Positions 58,891-64,000 of a stretch of DNA of 64,000 nt are shown piece after piece. Made by a program: the position numbers and the translations under genes. The stretch is taken from contig JAVVHE010000008.1 of NCBI GenBank assembly GCA_032249695.1, positions 1 through 64,000 on the forward strand. The letters are read 5' to 3'. The notes under the pieces are model-generated. The model was not told the DNA's origin. It ran no database searches and saw only the letters and a program-made list of their open reading frames with translations. The DNA is from JAVVHE01 sp032249695. GTDB lineage: Bacteria > Pseudomonadota > Alphaproteobacteria > Sphingomonadales > Sphingomonadaceae. Within the stretch, counting starts at the first letter, position 1, and every line of letters starts with the position of its first letter.

Positions 58891-59502
58891 TCATCGCGAG
58901 TAGAATTCGACGACGAGGTTCGGCTCCATCTTCACCGGATAGGGCACCTCGTCGAGAGTCGGTACGCGCACATAGGTCGCGCGCATGCCGTCGACCGCGA
59001 CATATTCGGGCACGTCGCGCTCCGGCAGGCTCTGCGCTTCAAGCACCAGCGCCATCTCGCGCGCCTTGGGGCCAAGCTCGACGATGTCGCCCGGCTTCAC
59101 GCGCGCCGAGCCGATGTTGCACTTGCGGCCATTCAGCATCACGTGGCCGTGATTAACGATCTGGCGCGCCGCGAAGATCGTCGGAGCGAACTTGGCGCGG
59201 TAGATCACCATGTCCAGCCGCTGCTCAAGCAGGCCGATCAGATTCTGCGAAGTATCGCCGCGCATCCGGTTGGCCTCGTCATAGACCTTGCGAAACTGCT
59301 TTTCGGTAACGTTGCCGTAATATCCCTTCAGTTTCTGCTTTGCGCGCAGCTGAATGCCGAAATCGCTGAGCTTGCCCTTGCGGCGCTGGCCATGCTGGCC
59401 GGGGCCATATTCGCGCTTGTTGACCGGCGACTTGGGGCGCCCGAAGACGTTCTCGCCCATACGCCGATCAAGCTTATACTTCGCGTTAATGCGCTTCGAC
59501 AC
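58891..59502 (-). CDS. rpsD: 30S ribosomal protein S4
   Basis: 203 residues. S4 is a primary 16S rRNA-binding protein of the small subunit. The N-terminal domain RRMGENVFGRPKSPVNKREY lacks the Cys of zinc-binding S4 versions. The S4 RNA-binding domain (MVIYRAKFAPTIFAARQIVN, HGHVMLNGRK) is complete, and the C-terminus EPNLVVEFYSR is typical. It is not in a ribosomal protein operon here. The 208 bases up to the exonuclease stop at 59711 must hold its promoter; no gene is visible there. Confidence 0.98.
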   Translation of the reverse strand: MSKRINAKYKLDRRMGENVFGRPKSPVNKREYGPGQHGQRRKGKLSDFGIQLRAKQKLKGYYGNVTEKQFRKVYDEANRMRGDTSQNLIGLLEQRLDMVIYRAKFAPTIFAARQIVNHGHVMLNGRKCNIGSARVKPGDIVELGPKAREMALVLEAQSLPERDVPEYVAVDGMRATYVRVPTLDEVPYPVKMEPNLVVEFYSR

Positions 59503-59710
59503 TTAATTCCTCATCCGTCTGTTGCTGCCAAGCCCGAGGTTCGCGCCGCCTTCGGCCACTGCCGGGACGCGGCCACCGCTGCACTCGGGATGCGGGGCCG
59601 ATGTCTAAGCGGGGGCGTCTGCGCCGGAGCGATGGCGAAGTCAACCCTGGCGCGAGCCGCCGGCGCCGTTGGCCCGGAGGTCGCGAAGGTCATGCGAGCA
59701 GGGGGACCAG

Positions 59711-60703
59711 CTAATCGTCGTCATCCTCGCGGCCGACGAGCTCGAGCGCGCGGGCGCGGATCTGATTGAGCTGGCACCAGCGGACCAGCGCTTCCTCGCG
59801 GCCATGCGTCACCCATACCTCCCGCGGGCGCAGCTCGGCGATGGTATCGGTCAGCTCGCCCCAGTCGGCGTGGTCGCTGATGATGAGCGGCAGTTCCACC
59901 CCGCGCTGCCGCGCGCGCTGGCGGACGCGCATCCAGCCGCTCGCCATCGCGGTGATCGGATCGGGCAGGCGGCGGCTCCAGCGGTCGCCGAGCGCGCTCG
60001 GCGGCGCAATCACCACCTGGCCCGCCATCTCGGCCTTGTTGCCGCCGGTCGCAGGCCGCAGCTCGCCCAGATCGACGCCCAGATCGCGGTAGAGATTGCA
60101 CAGCCGCATCATCGCGCCGTGCACGTAGATCGGCCGCTCCCACCCCGCGCGGCGCAGTTCGGCGATCACCCGCTGCGCCTTCCCCAGCGCATAGGCCCCA
60201 ATCAGCACGCACCGGTCGGGCTCGGCAGCCAAGGCGTCGATCACCTTCGCGATCTCGCCGCGTGTCTCGGGGTGGACGAACACCGGCAGGCCGAACGTCG
60301 CCTCGGTGATCCACACGTCGCACGGCACGAGGCGGAACGGCTCGCAGGTTGGATCGAGACGGCGCTTGAAGTCGCCGCTCGCCACCACGCGCACGCCCTT
60401 GTGATCCATCACCGCCTGCGCCGAGCCGAGCACGTGGCCCGCGGGCGCCAGTGTTACGTCGACTGCGCCCAGCCGCACCGTGTCGCCGTAGGACAACGGG
60501 CGCGCGCCCGCCTGCGGGCCGAAGCGCGCTTCCATGATCGCCAGCGTCTCCGGCGTGGCGATCACTTCGCCGTGGCCACCGCGCGCATGATCGGCATGGC
60601 CATGGGTGATGACCGCACGCGGCACGGGGCGCGACGGATCAATCCAGAAGCTACCGGATGGAACTTCTATGCCCGTCGGGTGTGGAATGATCCAATCCAG
60701 CAT
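59711..60703 (-). CDS. Ligase-associated DNA exonuclease (metallo-beta-lactamase fold)
   Basis: 330 residues. The metal-binding motif THGHADHARGG (H34, H36, D38, H39) starts the metallo-beta-lactamase/beta-CASP fold, followed by LAPAGHVLGSAQ, VASGDFKRR and a C-terminal ISDHADWGEL with further metal ligands. This family is named for its frequent link with an ATP-dependent DNA ligase and helicase in bacterial repair clusters. No ligase gene lies beside it in this window: rpsD is downstream and a PEP-CTERM-like gene is divergent. Confidence 0.87.
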   Translation of the reverse strand: MLDWIIPHPTGIEVPSGSFWIDPSRPVPRAVITHGHADHARGGHGEVIATPETLAIMEARFGPQAGARPLSYGDTVRLGAVDVTLAPAGHVLGSAQAVMDHKGVRVVASGDFKRRLDPTCEPFRLVPCDVWITEATFGLPVFVHPETRGEIAKVIDALAAEPDRCVLIGAYALGKAQRVIAELRRAGWERPIYVHGAMMRLCNLYRDLGVDLGELRPATGGNKAEMAGQVVIAPPSALGDRWSRRLPDPITAMASGWMRVRQRARQRGVELPLIISDHADWGELTDTIAELRPREVWVTHGREEALVRWCQLNQIRARALELVGREDDDD

Positions 60704-60891
60704 CGCGATACGCTAACGAAGTAACTAGCATTGGGCAATCGTCTCGGTCTCGCAATAGTTAAAGGTCGGTCAAGGGACGAACGGCGCCGATTTCGCGGCC
60801 GGTGCCTGCCGCTGAAATAGAGCCGCATGGTCGCGTCGACTAAGCTGATGCTGCCGATACTCATCGGATTGTTGAACAAGGAGGCTCCGAT

Positions 60892-61527
60892 ATGCGTCGT
60901 ATCATCGCAGCAGCAGTAGCAGCAGTGTTCGTCACGCCGATCGTCGCGCACGCCGCTCCGGTCACCGGCGGCACCACGGTCGTCCGCGTGCTTGCGCCGC
61001 TCGGCACGATCGTGCCGGGCGTGCTCGGCACCGCCACGCTGCGGTCGGCCGATCCGCTCGATATCCTGTTCCCGATCACCGGCGGCAACCTCACCATCAC
61101 GTCGGGCGTGCCCGGGGCGACCGGCACGATCGAGCATGACGGATCGGGCTTCAGCCTCACCCAGGCCGGCACCACGGCCGAAATCCGCAACCTCGTGATC
61201 GACTTCGGCGCGGGCACGGTGCTGGGCGATGTCAGCGTCGGCGGTGCCAGCCAGGGCACCGGGCTGACGCTGTTCAACGTGCTGCCGGGCGTCACCTTCG
61301 GCGGCGCTCAGGATCTCGGCAATCCCCAGGCGCAGCTCAATCTCAGCCAACTGAGCGTCGACCTTTTGACGAGGCTGTTCGGAGTGACGGGCATCGACAC
61401 AAGCCAGCGCTTCGGCACGTTCGCGACTGTGCCGCAGATCGCTGCGACGCCGACGCCCGCGCCCGCGGCCATTGCGCTGTTCGGGCTCGCGCCGCTGGCG
61501 CTGGCTGTCGCGCGCCGCAGGGCCTAG
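60892..61527 (+). CDS. Exported PEP-CTERM-like protein
   Basis: 211 residues. The signal peptide is about residues 1-22 (MRRIIAAAVAAVFVTPIVAHA). The mature body is beta-rich with many Gly, Thr and Val and no Cys. The C-terminus PTPAPAAIALFGLAPL then AVARRRA is a PEP-CTERM-like signal with PAP replacing Pro-Glu-Pro. GGAGG lies close before the ATG. Its role is unknown; such proteins are often associated with extracellular matrix. It lies upstream of nusB in the same direction but with no functional link. Confidence 0.75.
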   Translation: MRRIIAAAVAAVFVTPIVAHAAPVTGGTTVVRVLAPLGTIVPGVLGTATLRSADPLDILFPITGGNLTITSGVPGATGTIEHDGSGFSLTQAGTTAEIRNLVIDFGAGTVLGDVSVGGASQGTGLTLFNVLPGVTFGGAQDLGNPQAQLNLSQLSVDLLTRLFGVTGIDTSQRFGTFATVPQIAATPTPAPAAIALFGLAPLALAVARRRA

Positions 61528-61565
61528 CCGAACCGGGCGGGGCCGCTTAACTGGCGGCCTCGCCC

Positions 61566-62033
61566 ATGCCATCCGCACGCCACCAACCCGCTCGCCCCTC
61601 GCGCTCCACCGCGCGCCTCGCAGCCGTGCAGGCGCTTTATCAGCGCGACATGTCGGGCACGCCCGCCGAACGGCTGGTGGACGAGTTCGCAGCGTGGCGG
61701 CTGAACGAGCCCGTCGATGGCGAGCGGCTCGCTCCGCCCGACGCGCAGTTCTTCGCAGCGCTGGTTGCGGGAGCGTCGGCGCGCGCGGGCGAGATCGACC
61801 GGTTGATCGCAGCGCATATCGCCGAAGGTTGGGCGCTGGATCGCATCGACCGCCCGCTGCTCGCGATCCTGCGCGCGGCGGTGTTCGAGCTGCTCGCGCG
61901 GCCCGACATCAGCGTCGGCACGGTCATCAGCGAATATCTGAACGTGGCGCACGCCTTCTACGAGCGGCGCGATACGGGCTTCGTGAACGGCGTGCTGGAC
62001 GCGGTGGCGCGCGAGGTGCGGGCCGCTGCGTGA
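61566..62033 (+). CDS. nusB: Transcription antitermination factor NusB
   Basis: 155 residues. NusB binds boxA RNA with S10 and takes part in rRNA antitermination. The helical fold is marked by RSTARLAAVQALYQRDMSG at the start and by RIDRPLLAILRAAVFELL and TVISEYLNVAHAFY near the end. The N-terminal extension is short and basic. ribH, often upstream, is absent; a PEP-CTERM-like gene is there. A GTG overlapping the nusB TGA is probably the original thiL start. Confidence 0.93.
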   Translation: MPSARHQPARPSRSTARLAAVQALYQRDMSGTPAERLVDEFAAWRLNEPVDGERLAPPDAQFFAALVAGASARAGEIDRLIAAHIAEGWALDRIDRPLLAILRAAVFELLARPDISVGTVISEYLNVAHAFYERRDTGFVNGVLDAVAREVRAAA

Positions 62034-62985
62034 AGGCGCGCTGATCGCCGAGCTGCTGCGCCCGATCGCGGCGCACACGGCGGCGCGCGGACTGCTGGAC
62101 GACGCAGCGGTGCTGACACCCGCGCTGGGCCGCGAACTGGTGCTGACGAAGGATCTTCTGGCGGAAGGCGTGCACTATCTGGCCGATGATCCGCCGGATA
62201 CGGTCGCGGCCAAGCTGTTCGCCGTCAATCTGTCCGACCTGGCGGCGATGGGCGCGCGGCCGGTGGGTGCGCTGCTGGGTCTGGGGATGGGGCCGCGCTG
62301 CGACCGGGCGTGGCTGGAGCCGTTCACTGCCGGATTGCGCGCAGCTGCCGGGCGGTTCGCCTGCCCGCTCTTGGGCGGCGACACGATCGGCGGGCTGGAA
62401 CGGACGGTGCTGTCGCTCACCGCGCTGGGCGACGTGCCGCCGGGCGCGGCGCTGTCGCGCGGCGGCGGGCGGCCGGGCGACGAGCTGTGGGTCAGCGGCG
62501 CGATCGGCGACGCGGCGCTGGGGCTGGCGCTGCTGCGCGGCGGGGTCGCGCTGCCCGACCCCGCCCACGCCGAGCGGGTCGTTGCCGCCTATCGCACGCC
62601 CGAGCCACGGATCGCGTTGGGGCTGGCGCTGCGGGGAGTGGCCACGGCTGCGATGGATGTGTCCGATGGCCTGCTGCTCGACGCCGCGCGGCTGGCCGAG
62701 GCGAGCGGCTGCGCGGTGGAGATCGCGCTTAGCGCCGTGCCCGTCTCGCGCGCGGCGGAGGCGGCGGGCACGCTCCGGCTGGAGCTCGCCGCCGGAGGCG
62801 ACGATTACGAGCTGCTGTTCGCTGCATCGCCGCACAGCCGCACCGCGATCGAGCGGATCGGCCGCCGGCTGAAGCTGCGGCTGACGCACATCGGATCGCT
62901 CCGCGCGGGCGCGGGGCTCAGCGTGCTGAACGCCGATGGGCGCGACGTGACGCCCGCGCGGCTGGGCTTTGAACACCGCGGCTGA
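62026..62985 (+). CDS. thiL: Thiamine-monophosphate kinase (start defective or non-canonical)
   Basis: It phosphorylates thiamine monophosphate to the pyrophosphate cofactor. Conserved parts: DDAAVL (metal-binding Asp pair), VLTKDLLAEGVHYL, KLFAVNLSDLAAMGA, LGGDTIGG, MDVSDGLLLDAARL and GGDDYELLFA. The DDAAVL motif lies before the first GTG in frame (62110), so the true start is upstream. Between a stop at 61984 and 62110 there is no ATG, GTG or TTG in this frame; 62026 is a CTG. A GTG at 62030 overlapping the nusB TGA, as elsewhere in this window, would join the frame if one base (for example a third G at 62034-62035) were added. Either CTG initiation or a 1-base deletion. Confidence 0.85.
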   Translation: MREGALIAELLRPIAAHTAARGLLDDAAVLTPALGRELVLTKDLLAEGVHYLADDPPDTVAAKLFAVNLSDLAAMGARPVGALLGLGMGPRCDRAWLEPFTAGLRAAAGRFACPLLGGDTIGGLERTVLSLTALGDVPPGAALSRGGGRPGDELWVSGAIGDAALGLALLRGGVALPDPAHAERVVAAYRTPEPRIALGLALRGVATAAMDVSDGLLLDAARLAEASGCAVEIALSAVPVSRAAEAAGTLRLELAAGGDDYELLFAASPHSRTAIERIGRRLKLRLTHIGSLRAGAGLSVLNADGRDVTPARLGFEHRG

Positions 62986-63025
62986 GGCGCTTGCCCCGAC
63001 CGGCGCCCACCCGTAACGCCCGCGG

Positions 63026-63706
63026 ATGAAACGGTCCTTCCTAACCTTTTCAGTCTTCTACGGCGGCATGGTGTGCGTCGCCGGAGTGCTCGGCAACAAG
63101 CAGGTGTCGCTCGGTCCGCTTTCGGCGCTGGGGCCGCTCATCGGCCTGCCGCCGCTCGCGGTCGAGGCGGGCGTGGTCGCGTTCCTACTGCTGGTGATGC
63201 TGGCGAGCGCGGTCGCCGAGCTGCACGGTCGCGACGCCGCCACCGCGCTGGTGCGTTTCGGATTCGCACCGCTGGTGGCAGCGATCGTGCTTGCCGAGAT
63301 CGTGCTGGCGCTGCCCGCGGCGCCCGCGATGGAACCCGCGCGCCGCGATGCGTTTACGCTGATGATGGGCGGCACCCCGCGCATCTGGATCGCGGGCATC
63401 CTCGCCTACGGCATTTCGCAGACGCTGAACGTCGCGGTGTTCACCAGCCTCAGTGGCCGTCCCGGACGGCTGCTGTGGCTGCGCGCGGGCGTGGCCGCGG
63501 TGCTGAGCCAAGCGGTCGACACGCTGATCTTCGTGACGGTGGCGTTCTGGGGAGTATTTCCGGTCGGCGCGCTGCTCGGCGGGCAGATGCTGGCCAAGGT
63601 GCTGCTGTCGGCGATCGCAGTTCCACCACTGACGGCCGCGACGGTCGCGCTGGGGCGCTGGCTCGACCGTAAAGCCGGAGTTGTCCGGACAGCTTCGCCC
63701 CGGTAA
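63026..63706 (+). CDS. Queuosine-precursor transporter (YhhQ/VUT family)
   Basis: 226 residues with about six membrane segments. Family marks are VAGVLGNKQVSLGPL, SAVAELHGRDAATALVRFGF, YGISQTLNVAVF and SQAVDTLIFVTVAFWG, all typical of the VUT/YhhQ transporters that take up queuosine precursors such as preQ0/preQ1. It lies 40 bases after thiL. No queuosine synthesis gene is nearby. Confidence 0.85.
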   Translation: MKRSFLTFSVFYGGMVCVAGVLGNKQVSLGPLSALGPLIGLPPLAVEAGVVAFLLLVMLASAVAELHGRDAATALVRFGFAPLVAAIVLAEIVLALPAAPAMEPARRDAFTLMMGGTPRIWIAGILAYGISQTLNVAVFTSLSGRPGRLLWLRAGVAAVLSQAVDTLIFVTVAFWGVFPVGALLGGQMLAKVLLSAIAVPPLTAATVALGRWLDRKAGVVRTASPR

Positions 63707-63738
63707 TGAAGGGGCGTTGCAGCCGAGGGGATGAACCG

Positions 63739-64000
63739 ATGCGCACCGCCATGACCGCCGCCGCCGTCCTGCTCTATGCCGCCGCAGCGTCCGCCGCGCC
63801 GCCCCCCGCCCCGCTTGATCCGGCGAAGCCGGCCGATGCGGTCCAGATCATGAAGCGCCTCCAGTGCGGCGAGGCGGACGGCAAGCCGGCCGTCTACCAC
63901 TGGGCTGGACGTATCTGGGCGCGCACGCCGGGCGAGCCCGACAAGCTGCTGTTCACCGGCGAGGGCATGAACATCCGCCAGTGCGTCAGCGTCAGCGATC
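63739..64000 (+). CDS. Exported DUF1838-family protein (partial, C-terminus beyond right edge)
   Basis: 87 residues are visible from the ATG at 63739, which has GAGGGG 8 bases upstream. A signal peptide (about residues 1-19, ending AAASA) is followed by LDPAKPADAVQIMKRLQCGE, then KPAVYHWAGRIWARTPGEPD and LLFTGEGMNIRQC. This is the N-terminal signature of DUF1838, a family of unknown function. Its frame is open to the window edge. Confidence 0.82.
   Translation, partial: MRTAMTAAAVLLYAAAASAAPPPAPLDPAKPADAVQIMKRLQCGEADGKPAVYHWAGRIWARTPGEPDKLLFTGEGMNIRQCVSVSD

Overview
The window is a very GC-rich stretch of chromosome from an alphaproteobacterium, most likely a sphingomonad (Sphingomonas or a close relative). 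Pointers are carB followed by greA, hrcA-grpE divergent from rph, a trpF-trpB-trpA-accD-folC run, an alphaproteobacterial LexA box (GTTC-N7-GTTC) in front of mmcB, a HemB with Asp/Ala in place of the zinc cysteines, a type II NADP isocitrate dehydrogenase, and several secreted proteins with PEP-CTERM-like tails. It is core housekeeping DNA. I see no phage, insertion sequence, integron, CRISPR array, tRNA or rRNA.

Layout. 1-5.8 kb (minus strand): two secreted proteins, greA, carB (without carA) and a PEP-CTERM-like protein. 6-9.4 kb (plus): gap, a REP-like inverted repeat, pgk, an alpha/beta hydrolase. 9.4-12.2 kb: a secreted amidohydrolase (minus), mscL, purC. 12.4-22 kb: a translationally coupled RND efflux operon of adaptor, two MdtB/MdtC-type pumps and a NodT-type outer-membrane lipoprotein. 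22.1-26.4 kb: SOS-controlled mmcB, fhs, and on the minus strand xerC and fsa. 26.7-35 kb: ten tightly packed plus-strand genes ending in yciI-like, trpF, trpB, trpA, accD, folC. 35.2-38.9 kb: rph (minus), hrcA-grpE (plus), thpR and a TesA-like esterase (minus). 38.9-42.1 kb: YbbA/YbbP-type ABC transporter, divergent from tesA with overlapping start codons. 42.1-49.9 kb: amidase, DinG-like Fe-S helicase, SixA-like phosphatase, a frameshifted M20 peptidase, a GDSL hydrolase. 50-55.7 kb: icd, TonB-like protein, cobT, SOUL protein, hemB. 55.8-60.7 kb: membrane-fused spermidine-synthase-like protein, a membrane protein, rpsD, a ligase-associated exonuclease. 60.9-64 kb: PEP-CTERM-like protein, nusB, thiL, a queuosine-precursor transporter and the start of a DUF1838 protein.

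Many same-strand neighbours overlap by 1-8 bases (ATGA, TTGA, TGATG, GTGGCTGA), so coupled translation is common here. That makes the exceptions visible. The M20 peptidase reading frame is broken twice, and thiL has no ATG, GTG or TTG start in its own frame although a GTG overlaps the nusB stop one frame away. The three breaks lie in or beside short G runs and could be sequencing indels or real lesions. I did not find a clearly new multi-gene system. The best leads are the lineage-specific PEP-CTERM tail variant, the low-complexity insert in one RND pump, the coupling of a SOUL protein to hemB, the thpR tail antisense to grpE, and the spermidine-synthase-like protein without the usual polyamine motif.
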